This document shows, piece after piece, positions 1 to 5,590 of a stretch of DNA of 5,985 nucleotides. Origin of the DNA: an uncultured Lactobacillus sp. GTDB lineage: Bacteria > Bacillota > Bacilli > Lactobacillales > Lactobacillaceae. The first letter of the stretch is position 1. Each line of letters opens with the position of its first letter. The stretch covers positions 1 through 5,985 of the forward strand of contig CAJUNC010000010.1 of the NCBI GenBank assembly GCA_910587695.1, given 5' to 3'. The translations under genes and the position numbers were made by a program. The notes under the pieces are model-generated. The model saw only the letters and a program-made list of their open reading frames with translations, had not been told where the DNA came from and did no database searches.

Positions 1-3000
1 TGCCTTGTGTTTCTCCTGGGGTAGATACATTCAATGGCGTCTTCCAAGCGTACTTGGTTTCTTTTGGCAATTCTGACTTATTGGATACACCACTTTCTGC
101 TTGTGGCACTTGGTCTTGAACTGTTGTCACTTCTTGACCTTGCGGAACATATTTATCTACATCCAAAGTATCTTCTGGAACTTTATTTTTATCGGCATTC
201 GGATCGCTCACAAGAACTCGAACCAACACTTCATCTTTTGTTCCATCAGGATATGTGACTACTACTTTACCTGGTTTTTCACCTAAAGTATAAATATTTA
301 CTGGTGTTTTCCAACTATACTGGGTCCCAGTTGGCATAGAAGCCGTATTAGCTACCCCTTTCTCAGCTATTGGCTCTTTATCTAAAGTAGTATATACATC
401 TTGCCCTACTGGATCATTGAGTTCTGCCATGTTAGGTTTAACTTCAACGGATACTGGCACCTCTAACTTTGTGCCATCAACAAAATCAACATTAACAACT
501 CCTGATACCTGACGCTCAGGTCGTGTTAGATCTGGTCTAGTTTTCCAACTGACATCAGCTACTGCAGCATGGTGTTTTTCTGTTAGTTCAGGCATAGAAA
601 CTACGCTTTGTGCTTGCGGTAAAGTCTGAGGCAGATCACTTGTAGCACTAACATCTGGTTTAGCACTTGCACCATACATTGTGACCACTACCGGTAAATT
701 GCCTAGATCCGGAAACTTACCCAATTTTGGAAAGTCTACTTCTTGATCTACTACATTTACTGCAGCTGAAACTGAGGATGTTTCAGTATCAGAACTATCT
801 TTAGGTACTACTGTTGTCGGTACCTCTACCCAAGTTACCTTTACTCCATTTAATGCTTTACCTGTTGTTTTCTCAGTAAAGGTTCCCTCACTATTTGGAG
901 TATACTTAGCGACTTGGAGATATTTCCCTGTTTTATCATCTCTAGTGTAAGCTGTCAGACTATTTACCGCCTGAACTGGATCTAAAACTAAATTCTTATC
1001 GCTGGTTTTATGAGTAAAAACAGGTTCAGTCTTACCAACTAACATATTTTCACCGTTGAAAACTACTCTTTGATCACTATCTAGCACCATTACTGGAACA
1101 TAAGCAACCACTTTTTGACCATTATCAAAACTTGCCTCAACTGAAACATTATGTAGCCCTAAACTTGTAGCATCAGTTGGGGATACAGTTACTTTGCCTG
1201 TAGTATCAACTTTCACCCAAGAAAGATCGTTATTTTTATCAAATAGTTTATATGTTGCACTACTTGGCAGATCATTATTTCGATATGATACAACTTCACT
1301 TTGATTCTCATTTTTCATCACTACTAAGGGCCGATAGAATGGCGAATATACTTTCAGATCGCTTCCCATCTCTAGATCTGTCGCACTCCACCAATTAAAG
1401 TAATTATTGAAATCATCTTTAGCTTCCTGTGGTGTTTCTTGGTTGAAACTAACGCTAGATACAGGTGAAAGACCAAATGGTGTCCCGGAAGTATTACCAT
1501 TGCGATAATTCATCGAATAATCGCCTAATCGATTGACAGATTTTAATTTCTCTACATCCCACTGATAATTTTTAGCTTGTGAGACGGTTTTGTTATTGTA
1601 TCTGACATTCCCAAGTGTTCCATATTTTACTGGTACACTTTTATCGGTATCGGCTGTCACAGTTATTTTATTATCGATAGCTTCTAATCGGAAAAGCATC
1701 CCCTTTTGTTTACCTGTGCGCTCCATCTTGAAAAGTTTTGGTGCTACTACATTGACGCGATCAATTGATCCAATCCCCCACATCGAGACCATTCCCAAAG
1801 GGTAGACCGGTGAATGTTCGCTATCAGTTATCCCTAAGTAAGAATAGTAACCTAAATTAGAATGTGTCAAACTATCTTTTTGCAAAGCATCTTCCAAGAC
1901 AACTGAGCCATGATCGACATCTAACGAATTTGTACCATTATTACTACCGGTGCCACCAAAAGAAAGTAATGGCGTAGCAGCTTGCTTAGTTGCATCATCT
2001 ACTTTGCGAACGACCTTTAACAAAGCATCCTTTTTGACTACTAACGCACCATGCACATTACCTACTGTGACCTCAGAATTATTAGGTCTATTACTGCTGT
2101 TGAGATCTAAAGTGATCACACCTGAATGAGCACCTGCATCATTAGCATCAAGACCTGGATTAGTCACTCCATTATTATCCTGGTAGGTTTCAACAACTAA
2201 CTTAGAACCCTCATTTAAAACTAGATTATCTGGATTAAAGACTGCATTCGAAACACCATGCCCCATCTTAAAAGTTGCCTTGGCACCCTTTTGCATTCCA
2301 AAAGCATGATTATTACTTATAAAATAAACGCCTCGTGTATTAGGAGATCCTGTCGCATTGACGACTAGTTCTCCAGTCGAGCCAACTACAAGGTCATTTT
2401 GGGTATTAGCAGATGCACCCAACACCACTGCAGCCACGACACTGGTCGAATTTTTATCTTTAGTAGTAGCATCGACCGTCAGTTCACCATCGACTTTAAC
2501 GTCACCATCAGTTACATAGACTGCACCAGAATTCTCTACTAGGCTACTCGAACTACCACTTGGAACTCTTACATTAGAGGCTGTTGTATTAGCTTTAACT
2601 GATAACTTAGCACCTTTTTTTACATCTAACGATCCTGCTGTAAGATTTTGCAACCGATTACTTTTAGAGTTATTTGTAGTCAAGACAACATCTGCCCCAC
2701 TATTTACGGTCACTTTTCCATCAGCGTAAATATTTTGTGCTGTACTTGTATCATCAACTCCTGATGTTAGAACAACTTTTCCACTGAGTCCAACTGTATT
2801 TGCAGTAACATTTGCGCTCGGGGAATTTTCAACATAAGTCGGGGTCGCAACGGTATCGCGTAAAGAAACATCTGCATTAGGAGCATAGACCAAAACTCCA
2901 TTACCACTGGCTAAAACATTATCAAATGCCACTTTAGCACCAGACCCATTATTTTGGAAACTAACTACCCCGTAACCTCTTGGATTGTTAGTCGAAACAT

Positions 3001-3736
3001 TGACATTTTTAAAGGTAAGATCCCATTTATGCTCGCCTGTTGCAGTTTTATTGTAAAAATAAAGCGAATAATCACCTAAATTTAAGCTCGTTGTTTTATC
3101 ATCATCTACTTTAGATCCCCACACGGTAACCTTTCGAGCTGAACCAGCTTTATCCACACTGACATAGTCATCTGTATTATTGACAACATCCTTATCCAAA
3201 ACGATCTCAGATACATTCTTATCATTCAAAGCAGTCTGAAACTGTAACATATCCGAAACATGGCTAGCCGTTTGACTTGGTGTTTCCACTTGTAGATCAG
3301 GTGTTTGTGAGGACGTATCGTTATCGGTAGTATCAGAGCTAGCTTGTGGTGTTACATTGCTGTCAGTACTCTCTGGATGAGGTCGTGGAGTCACACTATT
3401 ATCAGGACCTGAGTAGTCTTTTGGTGTCTCATTGCTGTCAGGTGTTGCTAAATTGATCTGCGGTGCTTGATCTGCAACACTGTTCTGGACCTTTTCAGTT
3501 TCTGGAATAGTAGCTGGAGTATCTGCTGACTTTTGTACTTGATCATCACTTGTAACTTGTTGTGCCGTTGAAGCATTATTTTGATCAGCTAAAACTTGGC
3601 TTGAACCCCCATACAACGCGAAAGTCGTTCCAACTAAAACCGAGGCAACACCTATTGTAAATTTTCTGATCGCAAATTTTTGACGTTTGGGTGCTAACTT
3701 CTCGGTATATAGATTTGTATTATTTTTTGAAAGCAT
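1..3736 (-). CDS. Large YSIRK-signal cell-surface adhesin with pectate-lyase-like beta-helix region and Rib-type repeats (C-terminus outside window)
   Basis: Seen: one reading frame from ATG at 3736-3734 to the left edge, 1245 codons, which I translated line by line without a stop or frame break. An AGGTG Shine-Dalgarno sits 7 nt upstream. Residues 20-36 form a YSIRK-type signal (FAIRKFTIGVASVLVG), with likely cleavage after VLA at residue 50. Residues 51-160 are a Ser/Thr/Asp/Pro-rich linker. Residues about 160-660 resemble the pectate-lyase-like adhesive region of lactobacillar adhesins: Asn/Val-rich, with a recurring Gly-x-(x)-Leu-x-Val turn near residues 375, 417, 455 and 510. Residues 660-800 contain an aromatic block (NYFNWWSATD, 778-787). 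Residues 806-886 are an Ig/Rib-like unit, and three Rib-like units follow from about 1044. Known: YSIRK proteins are secreted and usually sortase-anchored. Inferred: a host- or biofilm-binding adhesin. The anchor and remaining repeats lie off the window. No ligand can be named. Confidence 0.93.
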   Translation of the reverse strand, partial: MLSKNNTNLYTEKLAPKRQKFAIRKFTIGVASVLVGTTFALYGGSSQVLADQNNASTAQQVTSDDQVQKSADTPATIPETEKVQNSVADQAPQINLATPDSNETPKDYSGPDNSVTPRPHPESTDSNVTPQASSDTTDNDTSSQTPDLQVETPSQTASHVSDMLQFQTALNDKNVSEIVLDKDVVNNTDDYVSVDKAGSARKVTVWGSKVDDDKTTSLNLGDYSLYFYNKTATGEHKWDLTFKNVNVSTNNPRGYGVVSFQNNGSGAKVAFDNVLASGNGVLVYAPNADVSLRDTVATPTYVENSPSANVTANTVGLSGKVVLTSGVDDTSTAQNIYADGKVTVNSGADVVLTTNNSKSNRLQNLTAGSLDVKKGAKLSVKANTTASNVRVPSGSSSSLVENSGAVYVTDGDVKVDGELTVDATTKDKNSTSVVAAVVLGASANTQNDLVVGSTGELVVNATGSPNTRGVYFISNNHAFGMQKGAKATFKMGHGVSNAVFNPDNLVLNEGSKLVVETYQDNNGVTNPGLDANDAGAHSGVITLDLNSSNRPNNSEVTVGNVHGALVVKKDALLKVVRKVDDATKQAATPLLSFGGTGSNNGTNSLDVDHGSVVLEDALQKDSLTHSNLGYYSYLGITDSEHSPVYPLGMVSMWGIGSIDRVNVVAPKLFKMERTGKQKGMLFRLEAIDNKITVTADTDKSVPVKYGTLGNVRYNNKTVSQAKNYQWDVEKLKSVNRLGDYSMNYRNGNTSGTPFGLSPVSSVSFNQETPQEAKDDFNNYFNWWSATDLEMGSDLKVYSPFYRPLVVMKNENQSEVVSYRNNDLPSSATYKLFDKNNDLSWVKVDTTGKVTVSPTDATSLGLHNVSVEASFDNGQKVVAYVPVMVLDSDQRVVFNGENMLVGKTEPVFTHKTSDKNLVLDPVQAVNSLTAYTRDDKTGKYLQVAKYTPNSEGTFTEKTTGKALNGVKVTWVEVPTTVVPKDSSDTETSSVSAAVNVVDQEVDFPKLGKFPDLGNLPVVVTMYGASAKPDVSATSDLPQTLPQAQSVVSMPELTEKHHAAVADVSWKTRPDLTRPERQVSGVVNVDFVDGTKLEVPVSVEVKPNMAELNDPVGQDVYTTLDKEPIAEKGVANTASMPTGTQYSWKTPVNIYTLGEKPGKVVVTYPDGTKDEVLVRVLVSDPNADKNKVPEDTLDVDKYVPQGQEVTTVQDQVPQAESGVSNKSELPKETKYAWKTPLNVSTPGETQG
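2..607 (-). repeat. Tandem Rib-like domain repeats in the adhesin
   Basis: Three related units occur at protein residues about 1044-1100 (divergent, WKTRPD), 1106-1176 (YSWKTPVN ... TYPDGTKDEVLV) and 1193-1245 onward (YAWKTPLN, cut by the window edge). The landmark Trp residues are at 1064, 1142 and 1231, so the spacing is 78 and then 89 residues. The ending of unit 2 (TYPDGTKDEVLVRVLV) is typical of Rib/YPDG-type domains of Gram-positive surface proteins, which act as stiff stalks. The units share pattern but not near-identical DNA, so recent duplication is not evident inside the window. More copies probably follow off the left edge. Confidence 0.72.
3347..3439 (-). repeat. Degenerate 12-13-residue DSNxTP repeat in the adhesin linker
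   Basis: Residues 100-105 (DSNETP), 112-117 (DNSVTP) and 125-130 (DSNVTP) form three spaced copies of a short acidic Ser/Thr/Pro motif in the low-complexity segment after the signal peptide. Such linkers usually hold the first folded domain away from the cell wall and can be glycosylated. The repeat is short and degenerate, so it may reflect composition rather than duplication. Confidence 0.4.
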
Positions 3737-3769
3737 ATTTCTTCACCTATCTTTAAAATATATGCTTCC
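3729..3769 (-). promoter_or_regulatory. 5'-UTR hairpin pairing the adhesin start codon, with its Shine-Dalgarno in the loop
   Basis: In the minus-strand leader, AAGCATAT (3767-3760) is an exact complement of ATATGCTT (3738-3731), which contains the ATG. One G-U and one G-C pair extend the stem outward to ten pairs. The Shine-Dalgarno AGGTG (3748-3744) lies in the loop. This could lower or gate translation initiation. The stem is AT-rich and no ligand-binding structure is visible, so a regulatory role is only inferred. Confidence 0.35.
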
Positions 3770-3787
3770 CCTGTACGATCCTGCTCA

Positions 3788-3819
3788 GTTTTGTTATAGT
3801 CCTTTTTACAGAACAAAAC
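3788..3819. promoter_or_regulatory. Inverted repeat overlapping the adhesin promoter, candidate operator
   Basis: The arms GTTTTGTT (3788-3795) and AACAAAAC (3812-3819) are perfect 8-bp complements separated by 16 nt. One arm overlaps the proposed -35 box and the other the end of the -10 box of the adhesin promoter, which is where a dimeric repressor could block polymerase. The sequence resembles no operator I can name, and AT-rich DNA yields such repeats by chance. Confidence 0.3.
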
Positions 3820-3821
3820 AA
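3793..3821 (-). promoter_or_regulatory. Candidate promoter of the adhesin gene
   Basis: On the minus strand a -35-like TTGTTT (3821-3816) is followed after exactly 17 nt by TATAAC (3798-3793), five of six matches to the -10 consensus. This predicts a start near 3786 and a leader of about 50 nt ending at the AGGTG Shine-Dalgarno. The -35 box is weak (three of six), which would fit a regulated promoter. Other AT-rich -10-like strings lie farther upstream, for example around 3863-3871. Confidence 0.5.
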
Positions 3822-3854
3822 CTTTTCAAGTTACTTATTTGTTGCATCGTACCA

Positions 3855-3879
3855 TAATTATTATTTTATACAATAATTA
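3855..3879. promoter_or_regulatory. AT-only inverted repeat in the divergent intergenic region
   Basis: TAATTATT (3855-3862) and AATAATTA (3872-3879) are perfect 8-bp arms around a 9-nt spacer, upstream of both divergent genes. It could be a protein-binding site or a melting-prone element. With no G or C in the arms, chance occurrence is quite possible. Confidence 0.22.
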
Positions 3880-3915
3880 GCTATGATATAAATAATTAAT
3901 ATTTAGTGTTTTACC

Positions 3916-3930
3916 TATTGACACTCAATA
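3916..3930. promoter_or_regulatory. Compact palindrome over the acetyltransferase -35 box, candidate operator
   Basis: TATTGA-CAC-TCAATA has perfect 6-bp arms around a 3-nt centre and fully overlaps the TTGACA hexamer at 3918-3923. Position and symmetry suit a small dimeric repressor. No family-specific operator is recognised, and no regulator gene lies in the window. Confidence 0.33.
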
Positions 3931-3948
3931 TATATCGTATACCATATT
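3918..3948 (+). promoter_or_regulatory. Candidate promoter of the acetyltransferase gene
   Basis: A perfect -35 consensus TTGACA (3918-3923) precedes an AT-rich stretch. The best -10 candidate is CATATT (3943-3948, four of six) at a long 19-nt spacing, while the 17-nt position (3941-3946) is poor. The -35 is convincing but the exact -10 is uncertain. The AAGGGGG ribosome site at 3961-3967 lies just downstream. Confidence 0.48.
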
Positions 3949-3974
3949 AATAAATCAAAAAAGGGGGCTCGGCT

Positions 3975-4613
3975 ATGCCAAAAAGTCATAATGATAAAAT
4001 GTTACTGCTCAAAGATCACGTTACTGCTAGTAATATCAAAGTAGGTGAATATACGTATTATGGCACTGATGGACAAAAAGATGTTATATTCGAACGCGAT
4101 AACGTTCTCTATAATTTTCCAGGTCACGGTGAGCTAATAATTGGAAAATTTACATCGATCGCTAATGGGGTTGAATTTATCATGGGGGCTGCCAATCATC
4201 CCATATCAAGTTTTTCGACCTATATCTTTGGTGAATATTCAACAGATTGGTTGCAAAAGCAAGGGATGACTAAAAAAGATATGCCTGACAAGGGAGATAC
4301 TGTGATCGGAAATGACGTTTGGATCGGGAGAAAAGCTACGATCATGCCGGGAGTAAAGATCGGTGACGGTGCGATCATCGGAGCACAAGCTGTCGTCACC
4401 AAAGATGTTCCCGCCTATGCTATTGTCGGAGGAAATCCTGCTAAATTGATCCGTTATCGTTTTGATGAAACTACCATCGCATTTTTAAAAGATCTAAAAT
4501 GGTGGGATTTTTCACCAAAACAGCTTGAGCAAGCGATCCCTTATCTCAGCACACTTGATTTGAGTACTGCTAAACAAAAATTACTTACTATAAAAAATGA
4601 CCACCTTAAATAA
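3975..4613 (+). CDS. CatB/Vat-type (xenobiotic acetyltransferase family) O-acetyltransferase
   Basis: Seen: 212 residues, ATG at 3975 preceded by AAGGGGG with 7 nt spacing; the next in-frame Met (codon 9) has no ribosome site. Residues 20-60 (VGEYTYYG, LIIGKF) match the N-terminal part of the family. ANHP at 73-76 carries His75, which aligns with the catalytic His of Vat/CatB enzymes. Residues 107-155 form hexapeptide repeats of a left-handed beta-helix (VIGNDVWIG, IMPGVKIGDGAIIGA, VGGNPA), followed by the characteristic C-terminal helix with KWWDF at 175-179. Known: these enzymes are cytosolic trimers that use acetyl-CoA to acetylate a hydroxyl of chloramphenicol, streptogramin A or unknown substrates. 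Here the usual ANHRMDG-like loop is replaced by ANHPISSF, so the acceptor may differ and drug resistance should not be assumed. It is monocistronic, divergent from the adhesin, and ends before a strong hairpin. Confidence 0.92.
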   Translation: MPKSHNDKMLLLKDHVTASNIKVGEYTYYGTDGQKDVIFERDNVLYNFPGHGELIIGKFTSIANGVEFIMGAANHPISSFSTYIFGEYSTDWLQKQGMTKKDMPDKGDTVIGNDVWIGRKATIMPGVKIGDGAIIGAQAVVTKDVPAYAIVGGNPAKLIRYRFDETTIAFLKDLKWWDFSPKQLEQAIPYLSTLDLSTAKQKLLTIKNDHLK

Positions 4614-4624
4614 CTATGACGATC

Positions 4625-4665
4625 AAAGGCAAGCCACTGACAGTTTACATCAGTGGCTTGCCTTT
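4625..4665 (+). terminator. Hairpin terminator after the acetyltransferase gene
   Basis: A perfect 16-bp inverted repeat starts 11 nt after the stop codon: AAAGGCAAGCCACTGA (4625-4640), a 9-nt loop, and its complement (4650-4665) ending in CCTTT. Half of the pairs are G-C, so the stem is strong. The U-tract is short, only the three T at the end of the stem. It separates this gene from the next transcription unit. Confidence 0.75.
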
Positions 4666-4693
4666 CCATGCACATCATCTATATTAGATAATT

Positions 4694-4723
4694 TTGGCTT
4701 TAAACACTTAAAAGTGGTATATT
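4694..4723 (+). promoter_or_regulatory. Candidate promoter of the MgtC-family gene
   Basis: TTGGCT (4694-4699) and TATATT (4718-4723) are separated by 18 nt. TG at 4715-4716 makes an extended -10 (TGnTATATT). The predicted start near 4730 leaves a leader of only about 30 nt, too short for a Mg2+-sensing leader like those of enterobacterial mgt genes. Confidence 0.55.
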
Positions 4724-4760
4724 ACAGCTGGAACTATGAATTTTATGAGGAGGGGTTGTT

Positions 4761-5438
4761 TTGCTCAGAATAGATTGGTGTTTTCGCATGCTTTTAGCTG
4801 CATTATGTGGCGGGATCATCGGATTTGAACGAAAAAGTAAGGCTAAAAATGCCGGTATCCGCACTCACGCCTTAATAGCTGTTGGAGCGGCAATGGTAAT
4901 GATCATTTCAAAATATGGCTTTTTTGATCTAATAAAGATCACACATAGTAATTGGGCTGTTGATCCATCACGGATCGCAGCTCAAGTTGTGAGTGGGATC
5001 GGTTTTTTAGGTGCTGGAACGATCATCAACCGTCATGATGAAATAATCGATGGGTTATCAACGGCAGCTGGGATCTGGGTAACAGGTGCGATCGGTCTTG
5101 CATATGGCAGTGGTTTGTATAGCATTGGTGTTATTGGTACTTTCTGTGTGCTCCTAACAGAAGTTATCGGAAAATATATGGATCAATTTGCACTTAGACA
5201 AGGTAAAGACTTTTCTTGTTTTATTCAATTAACTGGTAATATCGATACCCTGCACTCCATTATTGAGCACCTAGATCAAAAATATTTTAAATCTCCACTT
5301 AAATACGCTATTTATGATTATGGTAATGGAAAAATCACATGCCAGCTTTATGGCGAATTAAAAGCAAGTATTAGTTCTGAGCATGTTTTTACTTATCTCA
5401 CTAAAGTAGAAGAGATCCAAAATATTGAACTAGAATGA
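4761..5438 (+). CDS. MgtC/SapB family membrane protein
   Basis: Seen: 225 residues. The chosen start is TTG at 4761, with AGGAGG (4748-4753) spaced 7 nt away; the first ATG (codon 10, 4788) has no ribosome site and would remove the residues before the first membrane helix. The MgtC signature is clear: LLAALCGGIIGFER (11-24), AGIRTHALIAVGAA (31-44), RIAAQVVSGIGFLGAGTII (71-89), LSTAAGIWVTGAIGLAYG (99-116). About five membrane segments are expected between residues 8 and 136, followed by a cytosolic C-terminal domain (about 150-225) like the ACT-type fold of longer members. Known: MgtC of Salmonella and Mycobacterium supports growth in low Mg2+ and in macrophages, and in Salmonella it affects the F1Fo ATP synthase. 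Inferred: a role in ion or membrane-energy homeostasis; the function in lactobacilli is not established. It is a single-gene unit with its own promoter and terminator. Confidence 0.93.
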   Translation: MLRIDWCFRMLLAALCGGIIGFERKSKAKNAGIRTHALIAVGAAMVMIISKYGFFDLIKITHSNWAVDPSRIAAQVVSGIGFLGAGTIINRHDEIIDGLSTAAGIWVTGAIGLAYGSGLYSIGVIGTFCVLLTEVIGKYMDQFALRQGKDFSCFIQLTGNIDTLHSIIEHLDQKYFKSPLKYAIYDYGNGKITCQLYGELKASISSEHVFTYLTKVEEIQNIELE

Positions 5439-5467
5439 CATCAAGATCAACCTAATATTTTACATAA

Positions 5468-5512
5468 ATCAAGATAAGGTCTGTAGCCTGATACTATGGA
5501 CCTTATCTTGAT
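5468..5512 (+). terminator. Hairpin downstream of the MgtC-family gene
   Basis: The perfect 14-bp arms ATCAAGATAAGGTC (5468-5481) and GACCTTATCTTGAT (5499-5512) enclose a 17-nt loop, 29 nt after the stop codon. What follows on the plus strand is T-rich but broken (CTCGTCTTACTTTT), so this is an imperfect intrinsic terminator. Its position between convergent genes supports the role. Confidence 0.6.
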
Positions 5513-5535
5513 CTCGTCTTACTTTTACAACGAAA

Positions 5536-5577
5536 AGAGTTTCATGGAAATAACTCACGCTATCTCCATGAAACTCT
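5536..5577 (-). terminator. Intrinsic terminator of the right-hand LPXTG gene
   Basis: Perfect 13-bp arms (AGAGTTTCATGGA at 5536-5548, complement at 5565-5577) enclose a 16-nt loop. On the minus strand the stem starts 13 nt after the TAG stop, and its end runs into TTTTCGTTGT, a reasonable U-tract. It does not overlap the other hairpin, so each converging gene has its own terminator. Confidence 0.72.
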
Positions 5578-5590
5578 CCATAAACTTATA

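Noticed and set aside
34..1805. Plus-strand open frames at 34-258, 101-286 and 1590-1805
   Set aside because: They lie antisense inside the uninterrupted adhesin frame, have no ribosome site, and give no recognisable protein.
3773..3852. GTACGAT and ATCGTAC, an inverted 7-bp pair 66 nt apart
   Set aside because: It is short and widely spaced, with no link to the promoter elements.
4220..4402. Minus-strand 60-codon frame
   Set aside because: It is antisense to the hexapeptide-repeat part of the acetyltransferase and has no support of its own.
3975..4613. Calling the acetyltransferase a streptogramin or chloramphenicol resistance gene
   Set aside because: Only the family and catalytic His are supported; the substrate loop differs from known resistance enzymes.
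4705..4716. CACTT-AA-AAGTG dyad between the -35 and -10 boxes of the MgtC-family promoter
   Set aside because: The arms are only 5 bp in AT-rich DNA and are too likely by chance to call an operator without comparison.
4666..4760. Possible Mg2+ riboswitch or leader peptide before the MgtC-family gene
   Set aside because: The predicted leader is about 30 nt with no structured domain or short open frame.
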